A stretch of DNA of 64,000 nucleotides from assembly GCF_037975245.1 (NCBI RefSeq), contig NC_092574.1, positions 7,938,213-8,002,212 of the forward strand. Reading direction: 5' to 3'. The stretch is from Apostichopus japonicus (taxonomy: Eukaryota; Echinodermata; Holothuroidea; Aspidochirotida; Stichopodidae). The position numbers were made by a program, and so were the translations under genes. Numbering within the stretch: position 1 is the first letter of the stretch; each line of letters starts with the position of its first letter. This document shows positions 1-12,616 of this stretch, piece after piece. A model generated the notes under the pieces. That model saw only the letters and a list, made by a program, of their open reading frames with translations. It was not told where the DNA came from and did not search any database.

Positions 1-2542
1 CATAGTTTTGCTTTTTTCAACACACAAGGCACACCTTTTGCCATGCACACTGTCACTAAGGTGGATGTCTGAAGGGGTGGGGGACATTCTTACCTTCCCC
101 TTCCAAGAAATCCCCATCCTCCAAAACTGGTCTCCGGACCTATATACTCTTATGGGTACTGACTATCTGTGCACGGAAAGGTTTACGGCCGAAATTAATT
201 TCTCCTTCTGCCTACCCTAGCCCATTCCTCATTCTCCTTTTTTATCCCCTTCCCTTACCCTCCTCCCATAACCCTCCTCTCCCCACCCTCATTCCCCTAC
301 CATTCACCTTATCCAACCTATTCCTTAACAACAGATTATATCACTATCAAAACTTACATTTATGACACCAAAACTGAAAGATAAGCTGGAAGAACTATGT
401 CCTATGATTCACTATGTATTACTAATATACGATTACTTTATGTTTACAATCCACTCGTCAACATTCTGTTACCAGTCTTTGTCATGTTTCTCTATTGATA
501 GTGTTGCCATAGCTACCGCAGTTAAAAGTAAACTCGGTTCTGATAGGACATAAAGATCATATTTTCCCCTCCGATATTAACAAACCTTTGACTCCACTTG
601 AGCATGGTGCGTAAGAAATATCTCCTGACAACACAGTGGCTTTGGACTTCTATTGGTGGAAAACAATAGCGGTGCATAAAGTCTTCATAATCCTTTTAGT
701 TGATAAATCAAACCTCACTTGAAGTTACATCAATCCATTCAGCGTAATTCAATTCATAAATGTACTTGCAAGCTGTTAAACCTACTGTAACATGGAGTTT
801 GAGTCAATCCCTGAGTAATCTTTATTGACAATCATTTAAGCAATGAAAGTAGAGCTTGACACTGTCAACGACAAAAACTTTTTTCCTTTTTCCCATTTTC
901 CCATCAGAAAGACACAATTTGCACTCTATATACAGTACGTATCCAATGCTACTAAGAAGGACAAGAAGTCTTGACAATTCTACTAATATGTAAGTCACCT
1001 GTAGAGTAAATATCTCACCAGTTGTTGGCAGCCGGTCACTATTGCGAATATCGTGCTGATGTTCTTAATCAGTTTATACTAAATTTGGAAAAAAGTTGTC
1101 AGAATCACTCAGTATTCTCATTAATCTTTGCACGTTTTTCTGTTAAATGAAAAGTTTAACAAGTTCAGTCCAAGCTGCTGCTGCACTTTTGCTCCACCAT
1201 TTAATGATCAGAGATTGTATAAAAATTAGCAACGATTTATGATCTGGTCGCAATATATTAAAGGTCCATTTGCTTCTACAGTTGTCACAGTACACAAACG
1301 AACGTTATGGAAAAGTTCCACTCCTCGGCCAGATTATACCTGTCTGTATTATAAAAGTCTGACCTAAATTGAAGAATCATATTCCAGAAATACACAGAAA
1401 TGATTCAAAGGACACAGTTTTTAATAGCTAACTGAGTGTACATATACAACAGTGTAACAACAATATGACATGCAGTCCAAATCAGTGTTAAGAGCCATGA
1501 TATCAAATACAGAGTAGCAGTGGCTTACAACAACAGTGCCCCTGTGTTTGTTCCCTGCAACAGACTCTTGAGAATCAGTTCAACCCAGCATGCACCTTTA
1601 CAAGGTAGTTAGAGTCACTATTACTGCATATGACTGAATTTCATCCTTTACCCATTTATACTTCACCCTTTGACCTTGACCCTGAGGATATGTTTGCCCT
1701 CTGCATTTCATAATCCAAACAAGCGAGTTATAAATTGTAAATATTTCAGATTCCTGGGAAAGACTTCATGACCACAGACCCTAATGTAATAATTCCACTG
1801 TAGAGGAGAGCTAGGATTTCTATATATCCACAAACTGGAACAAGAGCAATCAAAATTTTAAATCCATTGAATCAAAGAAATCACAAGATCTTTGCACAAA
1901 ACTTGATGGCAGCTGTTGGTATACAATTAATCCTCTAGGAATCAGAAAAGAAAAATTGCTAAAAGCTTCCTTTCTGCAAATTGCGATGAGATGTCTGACA
2001 TTAAAAGGACTAATTTTCTTTTCATTTTTAAAAGTCTTTTCAGAGTTGAATGAAATCCTTTCTTTTCCCTACATATCAATTACTCACCACAGCATGTGCT
2101 ATTTACATCAAATCCAGTCACAAAGGTCAAAGGTCATGTCACTGATGGACAGATTGCTCTCCTGGATGGGTTACCAATATATGATGTAAAAGCTTATTCT
2201 TTGTGCAAATTAAAACAAAACTTTTTCCATTCTTTGCCCTGAAGCATATTCCTTGAAATCCCATCAAGTTCATAACCACTCTAAAAGAGATCAATGAATG
2301 AATGAATCCCTCAAACCACCTCCAAAGCTAGTCAACCAAATTCACCTCTGGGAGCAAGAACAGCTCTGTGAATGTTAAAGGTACACAAACAGCCATACTG
2401 TGTTCGATACACCAATTACAGGATCCTTCACAGGACAGGGTGGGGAACATCAGGACTCAGGAGTGTAAAGTTTTGTTCATGAAGGAACATCTATAACTGA
2501 TACCTGAGGAGGAATTTTTGTATAAGCTAGGTCAACGCTAAA
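1..2542 (-). other. Possible 3' UTR and flank of the minus-strand gene
   Basis: No convincing gene is visible here. If the segment at 2543-2648 is a last exon, this stretch would hold the 3' UTR. One AATAAA signal on the minus strand (TTTATT at 821-826 on plus) would give a UTR of about 1.7 kb. The region has no recognisable transposon, unlike most of the window, which fits a transcribed UTR but does not prove it. The short plus-strand open frames here look like chance. Confidence 0.3.
94..139 (-). CDS. Splice-flanked coding-like segment, unassigned
   Basis: A 46-nt minus-strand segment sits between an AG (140-141) and a good donor GTAAGA (93-88). One frame reads VRRPVLEDGDFLEGE and leaves one base at the exit. 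The in-frame upstream codon is a stop, so it would have to be an internal exon. It lies beyond the candidate last exon at 2543-2648. It therefore belongs to another gene, to a longer isoform, or is chance. The acceptor lacks a clear pyrimidine tract. Confidence 0.2.
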
Positions 2543-2648
2543 CTAGCTTACTTCAAGGGAATCCTCGCTGCTCATGGGGGAGTTATTAATATCTACAGCA
2601 ACTTCTCTATCAAGGGAGCTGGCTGCCAGTTTCTGACCTACCTTTGCC
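2543..2648 (-). CDS. Candidate C-terminal exon of the minus-strand PDZ gene
   Basis: The minus strand is open from an AG at 2650-2649, after a T-rich stretch, to a TAG stop at 2545-2543. The reading ends in the acidic, serine-rich residues NNSPMSSEDSLEVS. Before that it reads AKVGQKLAASSLDREVAVDI, helix-like with normal codon choice. The exon begins with one base before a codon boundary, the phase needed to follow a two-base exit such as that of the candidate exon at 12443-12616. GAA|GTAAGC near its end could instead be a splice donor, making it internal. No family is recognised from this part. Membership in the PDZ gene rests on strand, phase and position only. Confidence 0.42.
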
Positions 2649-3337
2649 CTTAGTTCAAAAAATCATTTCCAGATGGGTTGCATAGGTAGTCCCCCCTCCC
2701 CCTTCCCCCCCCCCCCCCACAGAATAAGTGTAGCATGACCTGTTGCAAGTTCTGTCTTCTGTACAAACTTCCCTATTGATACCTCTTGACCTATCACCTA
2801 AGAGGAGTGAACCTATAGATGCTGTGGTGAACAGCTTTCCAATGAATACATGTGAAGGTTATGACTGTGTATAATGCTGGTAGAACTCTCCATATAGGTG
2901 TTGTGCTCCATTCAAAATCAATTGGATACAACTTTCTTGATTCAACAATTATCAGGATGGTAGAATTGAATTTGTGAAATTTGTTTGCACTGTTAAAATA
3001 ATATCTTCAGAAAGTTGAATCAAGTTTTCTAAACTGGCGCAGAAAAAACTTGTAAAGCGGAATAAAATAATAAAGGTACGATGACAAGTCCATCTCTGAG
3101 TGTAGGAATTGGGATATGTGCGGAAAGTTTAAGCACTTCTCATAAATGAACCGTATGCTAGTCAACAAACAGTATTTGTTAACAACACTGTATCACTTTG
3201 ATTAAAATGTTTCATATTTATAAATTTTACATCACACCAACAAAAAGATTTTGAATTAAACCTTGAGGAACCATAAATCTTATCTGTAACATGCACTTAG
3301 ATGAAATACCCAGGAAGTAGGAAGAGATGGCACAGTG
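2649..3337. other. Intron or intergenic DNA
   Basis: Nothing gene-like is seen. It holds a run of 14 C at 2705-2718 and otherwise unique-looking AT-rich DNA. Confidence 0.5.
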
Positions 3338-3345
3338 CACCAGTT

Positions 3346-3711
3346 CAGTGGCAGAGCGTCCATACAGTCAGAGGGGGTGGATGCCACCCCTGACGGATTC
3401 AAATGGACTGCTGGCGCCCTTTTCAGCTTTTTACCACTTTTTACTTATTCCCGATTATTGACTTTTTTATTGCACTCTCAAATACCTATTGACATTTGTC
3501 ACATTTTGTTGGTGTAATTTGGCGATGACACCTATTTATTCTTCCTTTATCTGCAAATTAGCAAGGCCCAGAAAGGGTCATTTCCGGCGATCTAGGGAGT
3601 ATCTTTACTCAAAAACTTTCTGAACGCTCCGGTCCGCTTAATAGATAGTGCTGAAAGCGCCCCTACAGACCATTCTCGCCCCCCTGACCAATACCCCTAG
3701 CTCCGCCACTG
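3346..3711. mobile_element. Non-autonomous hAT-type MITE, 366 bp
   Basis: The element begins CAGTGGCAGAGC and ends GCTCCGCCACTG, an imperfect terminal inverted repeat. It is flanked by a perfect 8-bp direct repeat CACCAGTT (3338-3345 and 3712-3719). An 8-bp target-site duplication together with a CAGTGGCGGAGC-type end is typical of hAT-superfamily MITEs. It has no transposase frame. Its left and right parts also occur, in opposite orientation, in the 154-bp copy at 46853-47006, which has its own 8-bp duplication. So these are two independent insertions of one family. Confidence 0.85.
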
Positions 3712-3719
3712 CACCAGTT

Positions 3720-6014
3720 GCTAAAATTTTTCCAGTCATGTAGCTTCTAGTAGATAAGAAAAGTGCAAATGTAGTTTGGAGACAGGTAAGAGTGTCGAGT
3801 CGAAGTATTTAATACCAAAGATACACATACAGGTCGTTTCGGTACTAGTAAACGGAACAGAACAAGAGACCTATACATGTTAGGCCACAGTTTACAAAAG
3901 TGAGGGCTCTCTTTGTGTTTTATATAAAGTAATATATATTGCATAGAATATATACTGGGAACTCCCCCTGTGTCATATCTCTAGTGGTGTGACAAAAGAA
4001 AAGAAAAGAGAATTGAACCAGGGAGTTGTTATGGAACAACTCCCTGATTGAACTAGATATAGTAACCTTTAGCTTCAGTCAGGATACCCATGGGAATATT
4101 AGTGTCACTGACTAAGAATTTCAAAAATGTGATGGAAGCAGAACTAACTAAAACTTTGTGTCTGGCAAGTGATGGTTAATAATTCCAAAAATGTAATACA
4201 AAAAACATATTCATTTGTGAGGGATTTTTTGAGGGACTGGGATCTATCTTCCCTTTTCCAGTCTTCTTCTTGGTTGGTCCCTACTGTCCTTCAGATCAAA
4301 TCCTTTTAATTTCATATTCTACATGGATGTCTAATAGGATCATGTGGCAGGCCATTAGCATAGTTATAAATGGTTAACTGTACCTTTTCTCAATTAAAGT
4401 TAAAGAGAATTTTTCTTTTAACTAATCAAGCTGAAATTGTCTTCTCTTTGTTTAATACAAAGAGTTTAACAAGGCTCAAAGCAGCTCGTTATATATATCC
4501 AGCAAAATTGTATAGTCCTGCACTGCTCGCCCACTCACTATATATAGGTACAGCATATAGGCCTCCTCCAGCTTCTATTTAACAGTGCACAGTTCATTTC
4601 CTTAGGTTGTCACAGTCGGACAGATAGGGTCAAACTTGAGGTGTGGATCAGGTGTTATAAAGAAGGGCTCAGAGTGACAAGGCATTACTTTGCACACACT
4701 ATGGCAGCTACTTCTTTGAAATAAAATATAAAAATAAAAAATTTAGACACACTGTTTGCATTTAACAACTTTAGGAACCATCAAGATAAAGTGTTGATGA
4801 TGTCTGTCGTGACATCATTTTGTAAGAATAGTTCAAGGTTCAATTTAATGATAATATATATGTAAAAAAGTCCCTCTTTTTGAATGAGTAAGTAGTCTAT
4901 AGTGCATGGACTGTGGTGCAACAATTACTGTAACTTGTGACAACCTGTACACTCTAGAACTAAAACAAGAGGTGACGTACATACGCTTCAAAATGTATTC
5001 AGGTGGAAAGTTGAAGACCCCACTGTTGTAACATGGAAAGGTAGATTTCGAAAGGAGGATTTGAGTTGGGGGTAGAGTCCCAGATGTAGGATTGAGGCGC
5101 AGGGCAAAAACGTTACCAGAAAGTAATGGTGAGGTAAATGATTAAGGTAGACTAGAGACAGGTATTAGAGAGGAGCGAAGTTAATGGATAATTCATCCCA
5201 TGGTTGGAGAGGAGATGGGGTAGGGAGAAGGACTTTGAGAGAAGGAGGAAGAAAATATTCATCCCTTCGCTGCCAATCAAAATTGTTGGAAATGTTACTT
5301 TATGATAGACACTGCAGCCTGCATAACATCTGTCCCTTAACCCATCCACCATGACCAGACCACACCACACATGATAAAATCTCACAAATTGCTCTCTCTT
5401 TAGTTCCACCCCAACCGGAAATTGCAATAATGACAGATATGAGGTATCAGCTGCATTAATGAGCCCCCAAGCGTTACAGTTAAATTTTATGACAGATATT
5501 ACCACTCAGCTTGTCATACTTTCCGAGAACCAACTCGGTGGGGGGTGGGGGGGATGGACAGTGGGCAATGAGTTTGGTGAGGAGCATTCTTGTGGCAAGA
5601 AGAGAGACAGGGCTCTGTCTGGTCCTATTAAAGCAACACAAGAAAAATGTTCATGAAACCCTATATAGTTGGTTCCCCCATTGGCCAGGCTGGTAAAACT
5701 TTAATAAGACCAATTATGCAGCGAGCATGCAGCTCTAATATACAATTAATTTTCATCCTGGAACTTGTCATAGCAAATATAGTTTAGTAGCAAATGTACT
5801 TTAATAGGGCAACTTTCAAGTCTGAATAGTTGTTCCTTTTAGACTTTCAACTGGAGTGAGTTCACTTGAATTACTATACCTATAAATGAGCGGCTATGTG
5901 CAGAATGTTAAAATCCTCTACGTTACAGGCAAATTAAAGGGGCATAATTGTCCCCCTCCCATCCCCCCCCCCTTGATGAAAGTAAGTAATGCAAATCATA
6001 AAAAATTTGAAAGT
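3720..6014. other. Intron or intergenic DNA
   Basis: No supported gene. It holds a short perfect hairpin at 4019-4046 and purine-rich stretches around 5040-5260 and 5540-5560. The 117-codon minus frame at 5152-5505 has no recognisable domain and no splice support. Confidence 0.5.
4019..4046. repeat. Perfect short hairpin, 12-bp stem
   Basis: CAGGGAGTTGTT, a 4-base loop ATGG, then AACAACTCCCTG: a perfect 12-bp inverted repeat. No host gene or larger element is evident around it. It could be a fold-back footprint of a deleted element. Confidence 0.75.
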
Positions 6015-6628
6015 GAGACACAAACCCAACCATCAGTATCCATCTATGCTGATAGAGAAAAATGCCATGAACAACATTCCCACACAGTTAAGAAATATCT
6101 TATTCCATTATTAGGGAGATATCAAATATTTAATGTTTCCTTCAAACACACACACATACACGCACACACACACACCATCAAAGCAGAAGACTTGATCAAG
6201 TCTAAATATGGCATCATTGAGCCACATGTGATCAATTATGTTTTTATTTATATTCATTACAATGTTTATTTTTTGTGATGGAGATCAGGGATTTTTGTTG
6301 TTGCAACTGCTGAATCTAAAATATTGAGGTTCTAAGACATGAGTCACATGACCCATGAGGGTTTTAGTGTCAACATTGTCAACATGTTTCCTTGGAAATA
6401 TGAAAGGGAAAACAAAAAGTAAGTAAAAGGTTTCAGATCCAAGTGTAAACTATGACATCACAGATTGACAAAATGACAGCACCCTGCAGTCACTACGACT
6501 TATTATACTACGTAGAATATCTTCCAAACGGAGCAAACATTTGCTTAGCTGTTTTCGGTGGAGTTATTAATGATCATAATGATCTCTGTCATATAAGTTA
6601 AAGATAATGGTTAGCTGTTTTGTGTCTC
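6015..6628. mobile_element. Foldback MITE with long inverted ends, copy A
   Basis: The left end starts GAGACACAAACCCAACCA; the right end finishes TTTTGTGTCTC. The outer 110-120 bp at each side are diverged inverted copies of each other, including GGGAGATATC near 6114 and GAATATCTTCC near 6515. The interior (about 6181-6480) matches the reverse complement of the interior of copy B at 30433-30948, while the ends match in both orientations, as expected for long-TIR elements. It carries a (CA)n tract at 6149-6174 and no transposase. The target duplication is not clear. Confidence 0.65.
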
Positions 6629-6695
6629 CTTCAAAAGAAACAATTTTCAGCCATTCTTAAACACATTTTCCTCACCCTGTGAGTAAGATACTTAC

Positions 6696-6800
6696 CTGAA
6701 TGTCTGAATAAAACACTCTTCAATGTCAGAATAATCAGAGGGTCAGAACTAATTCCAGGCAATCTAAGACTTGCATATAAACTTTCACAACTGCTATTTC
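6696..6800 (-). CDS. Splice-flanked coding-like segment, unassigned
   Basis: On the minus strand a strong donor CAG|GTAAGTATC (6698-6690) ends an open frame of about 34 codons that includes YASLRLPGISSDPLIILTLK. AG sites near 6799-6802 are possible acceptors, but their pyrimidine tract is weak. It exits with one base. The frame could follow a two-base exit from the exon at 12443-12616. It has no recognised family and may be a cryptic splice site in an intron. Confidence 0.22.
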
Positions 6801-8749
6801 AGAAACGTTTTATAGCATCGTAAGTTTCCGGTATGAACTACTTGAAGGAAAGCTCTGTTGAAATCAAATCTGACCACGTCTATTATTCAAAGCATTGATT
6901 CCAAGCCCCAACACATAAATCTTGAAATTTAATAATCCATGGAAATGAGGGAGAAAACAACTGATCATGCTATAGCCAGCTCAGCCTTCACTAAGAGTTG
7001 GGAATGAATGCTGTTATGACCAATGACCATTACCAGCAGAGCTAATTGCACCCTTTTAGATGGAAAGAAATTAAACATTACCAGCTAATTGCAACCGTTT
7101 AGACAGAAAGAAACTAAACAGGACAGAACTTAACACGAATATGTACATTGACCACTACATATAGTGAATGTAATCGGTGGTAGTAAAATGAAAGCAACAA
7201 ATATGCCAGAGAGGTACGTTGAGGTCTTGATGCATTTTCAATCTAAACAGCTACTGTAGCTACAGCTGCTACGTTATACAGTACCATACCGACATGTACA
7301 GATGGACCTCTCTGGTAATTGCAAATCCATTCACTGATATTTACAGGTGATTACTACAGGAAACAAGCTGCAAGTATTTATGTTTAATAAAGTCTACCTG
7401 GATCTAAGAGTGATCATCCCCGAACTGCAGATCAGAGGACGACGATCTTCTCAACCACGTACCAGCATACTACCACAACCTACTCACAATTACCTACAGT
7501 GTATATTATAAAACATCTTCTAACTGTTACTCCTGAGCTTCTCTTAGACAATGCATCCACGATCTGAAATTTCACTAGGTCACCCCGCCAATAGTTCAAC
7601 AAAAGGCTCGATGACGTACTCTACACGCAACTTAAGACTATGAAATAATGAAACCCATCCATCGTTTTCTTCTTTGGTAATCTATAAACAACGGTCTGAC
7701 CAGGGCATAGTACCTTAATTCTTTTGAATGCCACCAAAACTCAAAAGGAGCAACCTTTTGTCGCCACCCTTACAGCAGGATTGACTCTCAAGGCCCTCTG
7801 TCAAGCGAATCCAAAAACAGCAAATATTTACCGTGTGAGGAAACTTGACAATGATCTCCGACGGATTTTGTGAAGAAATCCTACCCAGGTCTTTTGTCAA
7901 CTTTTCGGGAGGATTACAATGGGATGAATGGAAAGAGGATCAGCTCAGTTACCATCCAGGGCAGTGGTTAATCCTTTCATGACATTAGCATCTTTTTGTT
8001 TTGTTTTCAACAAACCTCTGATGATGATGTTTGCCCAAGGAAAGTGAATGGATGAAGAGCTATGTAAACGCTGAAAACTTTCACAGTTCAGTGTTAATGC
8101 ATGTGGTTATTTTCATACCATATGTCGGAGTGTACAGAGGGGCATATATATACTTTTACACAGATAGATAAATAGAAAAATATAATAGGGGAGCCTACAA
8201 GCCCGCCCATCATTCATTACCATATAAGCTCGACGACGCAGTAGATTAAGACACTTGACTTTGAATTACAGTAGTTCTCCAAAGAGCTGAGAAAACCACT
8301 CCTCCTTATCAGAGATATAGTGTTGCTAGAACTGAACCTATGCAAGCCATATACTGTATGTATGCCATCACTAAGCCACATACTGTATGCTGGAATTGAT
8401 AGTTGATTATCTCTCTATTCATAACAATCTTTATAATGGCCGATTCGTTCACATTTGAGAATGCAAACGAGATGAGGACTTTGTTTTCCATCAGAGAGGT
8501 AAATAACGTTGACCCTACCAGGATGCTTCCACATTATGCAACCCTGTGCGAAGGGATCAACATCGAACCAAAGAGATATAATCGAGCGTGAGAAGGTCAG
8601 AAAGGTTATTTACATAATGAGTTTAATAGTTATGATAGGAATGGAAAGTACCACAGACAGCTTGTACTGGCACTGGTCTGTGAATAATGCATCTAGGTGA
8701 AAATGGAACATCATAAAACTTACTGGTTTAAAAATTTACGAGTGACAAG
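6801..8749. other. Intron or intergenic DNA
   Basis: No firm gene. A short palindrome, CTGTAGCTACAG, lies at 7254-7265. A minus-strand open stretch at 7715-7960 holds a possible 69-nt phase-0 segment (reads LTKDLGRISSQNPSEIIVKF) between an AG and GTAAAT. I leave it as a weak exon candidate. Confidence 0.4.
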
Positions 8750-8788
8750 CTTACCTGTCTCCTCACAACCTTGTGAGGAGACAGTAAG
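8750..8788. repeat. Short hairpin, 14-bp perfect stem
   Basis: CTGTCTCCTCACAA and TTGTGAGGAGACAG are separated by two bases, forming a perfect 14-bp stem. With one unpaired base the pairing extends outward to CTTAC and GTAAG. Read on the minus strand, one arm contains a consensus donor CAG|GTAAGC. No gene is seen nearby. Confidence 0.8.
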
Positions 8789-11235
8789 CGAGGAGCGAAG
8801 TAAATTATAATGTACCATCTGGACATCACTGGTTGAGTGATATACAATGAACATTCACACTACAATCTTTATTGCCCTCACGGCAGTTACAGGGTCAGTG
8901 TTCTTCCCCCTCATCCCCCCCCCCAAAGAAGATCAGAATTGCAAGGTCTGATCCTTTGTATGCTCACATAGATCTGTCAAACAGAGTACAATTTTACTGA
9001 GATATCTGAGAGGCTGTTCGTCACAAAGATTTAGAAGATGCTTCGATTTATTCCTTCTTTCAAGCAAATTGACTAAATATTCACCAATGTCACATCAATA
9101 CACCAACACACCACACATCAGTTTGAAGGCTGAGTAATGGAGAGAAAACTTTGGAATTAGGGAAAAGAGATGGTAAACTATAGGAGTGGACGAAAAGAGG
9201 AACAAATTTTCTTCAAATCCTGTTGTGACTATATGTTAAGGTGTATGTCTGTCCAACAATTTCTGGCTTAACTTTGTCATTTTTGGTTTCCCGAAAAAGA
9301 AAACTATGGAGTCACTGTTACCGACCTTGCCAAATTGTGAAGGGGAACCGCTGATTGCACATTCGGCAATGACTGCTGTACAAAGTCGGTAAATTACTAA
9401 TATCACGGTTAGATTTGGCAGCACACAGAAACGTTGTACTCAAAGCCGAAGCCAAAGTGAATTAATCAGGTCACATACCAAGAGTCTGTGCATGCCAATT
9501 CCGTCAATACCGCTCTCATCACCTTTCGGGAAACATTTTTATACGGTAGTCTTGATTCTTTAACTTTCCTATATGCCATATTTGTATTCCTCCCACACAG
9601 TGTTATCTATCATCAAAAGAGTTGTTTTGAAGAAACATTATCAACAATATCTTTAATACAGATCTAACCATGATAATTAAACATAATTATATTGTGATCT
9701 GTGAGATCTACAGTGTTTTACAGCTTAAAGATTATATTGATGAATATAGATATGAATTCATGAACTTCGAGAATGTTTACAATATTGGTAAATGCCATCA
9801 TGTGTACACCCTGATTTCTAAAGACAAACATCGACTCTGCTTTGAGCCTATGACTAATCCGTTTATAATGCATTCTTTGTTTCTGATAATATACACACCC
9901 AGTTAAAAATTACGCTATGGGAAAGTTGCAACTTTTTGTTGTTGATCTTTCAGGATTGTAATTTAATCTATATATCATGATAGGTTCAAACTTCAAGTTC
10001 ACAGATATTATGATCAATGTAGAATTATTAAAGGTCTCATGTCTATTTGATTTACGGATCAGGACATATAAAGCATGCCTGTCGCCCCCAAGTCTTACAA
10101 TGTCAATAAACCAGGAGGGCTTAGTCTTACTTCTCTTTTGACCTTATAGCACCCTCTTCTCACCCCTTACCACTTTATGCCTGTCCTTTGTAGTGAAGTT
10201 CAGAATTTCCCTATTGAATAATCATTAGGGATATATGTTAAAATTATCCCATACAATTATCCACATTTTGGCTCAGAAATATCCACGTACAGAGTTTTTT
10301 TTTCTGTGTAAAGTACATACATTATTGTGACCCCATACAAATATCCATGTACAGGGTATTTCTTAGTGTAATAGGGTACCACAAAGGAAGAATATTCATT
10401 CGTTCACAACAATGCATCTTCTTGTGGACACACGGTGGGTACCCTTACAAAGTAATGCCTAACACAGTGATGACCAGGTTGTCCACTGCTCTTAACTGAA
10501 TACATGGCTACAGTTTAAACTCATCAATTCTAAAACCTTATTGTGATGGCAAAGAGACTTCTCAGAGCTTCCAAATTAAGAACCTTCTATGAACTCTCTG
10601 AAATATGAATTGAGATGTATCATGTAGAAGTTGAACTGTAAATGGGAGTTTAAATTGAGCCTTAAAGTATTTTGTCTGGTGGAAGCTTTGGATAAATTGT
10701 CCTCATAGTTCATATTTTTCTCTTTCTAACCATGTGAATATTGTTCCCATTTAACATTTTCTTCATTTTGGAGAGGTTGTTAAATCACCAAATTCATCCC
10801 AGACAATGAAATGGATTGATACAGTCCGAGATAATTTCATATCACTTATAAACCACAGTTACAAAAGAAAACCAAAAAAATAAACTAACAAGACAATTTT
10901 CCTATATTTACATTTTACTTCAATATTTTGAAATTTAACTTGACATGGCGGCCTAATGAACTACATTAATTGTTATGGCATTTTAATAACAGATAGCATA
11001 ACGGATTAATATAAAACAACTCAATACGTTGATTTTTGTTTTTAGTTAAATAGTATTATCCCATTTTACGTACCCGTTTCGGCGAGGATTAAATATCTGC
11101 ACTGTCCAGGTAGAAATTAAATTTGCCCAGGAATTAAGATCTTCCTCAATAAAAACGGCATTCAAATGTTCCAAAATTGGGAATGATAACAAAGAATTTG
11201 ACATTCTTAGAATGAGCATCCAAACCAAAAGGTTG
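8789..11235. other. Intron or intergenic DNA
   Basis: Nothing supported. The minus frame at 11046-11228 includes the coding-like stretch EEDLNSWANLISTWTVQ, ending at a possible donor GTACGT. No family is recognised and the acceptor is poor. Confidence 0.45.
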
Positions 11236-11385
11236 AATCAACTTCTAAGTGTTTATGGAGAAAAACAATGTCCCCCAAAATGTGTTCGTGGAGACACAAA
11301 ATTTCCTCCAAAATGTGTTCATGGAAACACACAATGTCCTCCAAAATGTGTTTGTGGAGACAAACAATGTCCTCCAAAATGTCTG
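11236..11385 (+). repeat. 33-bp minisatellite, about 4.5 copies
   Basis: A unit of about 33 bp built around CCTCCAAAATGTGTT and TGGAGACAC repeats four to five times with substitutions. Because 33 is a multiple of three, all three plus frames remain long, two as 11-residue repeats such as CPPKCVCGDKQ or NVFVETNNVLQ. Their openness is explained by the repeat and is not evidence of a protein. Confidence 0.8.
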
Positions 11386-12442
11386 TCAAAAACGATTTCC
11401 TCAAAATGGAACAAAAAGCATAAAAAAAAAAACAAGTTACACAAAACTTTACCAAAAGTCAAAAGTCTGAAAAGGTTGCAGTCCTTCCACAATCAGAATG
11501 TCAATTAAAACCCTCCCTTTGTGCAAAAGATTGTTTTTAAAATAATACCAGCCAATCAATTCTCCCTGGCTGTGTTTGGCCTAGAGGAGAATAACCCCAT
11601 GACAGAAACAAGTACAATTCCGAGCAGACCTCCCCAGACTCAAAAATATCCAGCCGAAGAAAAACGGTTCTCTTTGAATCTCGACTTTCACCAAAAGGTC
11701 AGTCACTGGCATTCTTCAAATCCCAAGATTTCCCAGCCAGCAACAAAGTGCAAAAAGGGTTCCTTTTCTTTGCAAGCAAGGAGCGACTACTTTGTTGTCT
11801 GTAAGATTTGCCCTCATTTTCTCGAATTGAATTCCTTCCTTTCTTTACCAAATGATCTCTCTGCTTGATTACATCAAAAATTGTATCCCCATTATCTGAC
11901 CACAGAGGTGGAAATTTCCTGCAAACTGTTTACGATTCAGATAACAGTTAGAAAGAAGAGAGTTAAATCTTTTGACCTACAAAAGACCTCTTCAGAGTTC
12001 CTTCTTTTTTTTTTGTTTACAAGGAGGGTTGGTATCCATAAACTAGATCTTATCCCAAACACAGTATGCTGGTAGGGACTTCCATGAAGACTTGGAATGC
12101 AAAGAAGTCACAAAGAAATGTAAACAACAACAACAGCAGGAGTCAACAAGCTTTATTACTGGCGCGCCTTGCTACGGGGAAATTTTCTGAAGTTAAAGTG
12201 ACCGCAGTTTTATTTTGGAATGTTTTCTCAGGATTGTTTTCCTTCATTTTCCTGACTAATTGTAAAGTACATATTTGCAGATGATTCAGTTAATCTAGTT
12301 ACTCAGCTGGCTGAGCTGAAAGTGTCCTCAAGTGTGTTATTGTTTACAGCAAAAAATAATAAAGTTTAATTTGTTATTTTTAACTTTTGAGAAATTTGTT
12401 AGGTAAAAGTTCATACAAAAAGGCACAAGTCTAAAGAATTAC
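11386..12442. other. Intergenic or intronic DNA
   Basis: A plus-strand frame of 115 codons (11521-11868, GTG start) is moderately coding-like but has no domain, promoter or splice context. Nothing else is seen. Confidence 0.4.
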
Positions 12443-12616
12443 CCATCAAGACTTTCTTTTACAGAGATAAATTTATAATTAACATCACAAGATATTGAGT
12501 TTCCATTATCACACAAACTGTCTCCACTCTCAATAATGTTTGCAGCAAAGTCTTCCAAGTCCATATCAGATGGTTCATTGCCCTGTAGAGGACCGAAGGT
12601 TGTTTTGCTTCTATTA
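12443..12616 (-). CDS. Candidate internal exon of the minus-strand gene
   Basis: After a long T-rich tract (12632-12665), the minus strand has AG acceptors at 12618-12617 or, shorter, at 12584-12583. It then reads an open frame rich in acidic residues, including GNEPSDMDLEDFAANIIESG and ending ISVKESLDG, to a donor GTAATT at 12442-12437. With the 12616 start it is 174 nt, entering with one base and leaving with two. This fits the two-base exits of the PDZ exon and the 30-nt microexon. Without splicing the frame stops at once (TAA), so it could also be a last exon. No family is recognised; the composition suggests a disordered acidic linker. Confidence 0.5.

Noticed and set aside
5152-5505. 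117-codon minus-strand open frame
   Set aside because: No recognisable domain, overlaps a purine/pyrimidine-rich tract, and has no splice or promoter context; expected by chance in 64 kb.
5886-6278. 130-codon plus-strand open frame
   Set aside because: It crosses a poly-C tract, the left inverted end of foldback copy A and a (CA)n run; its His-Thr repeats come from the microsatellite.
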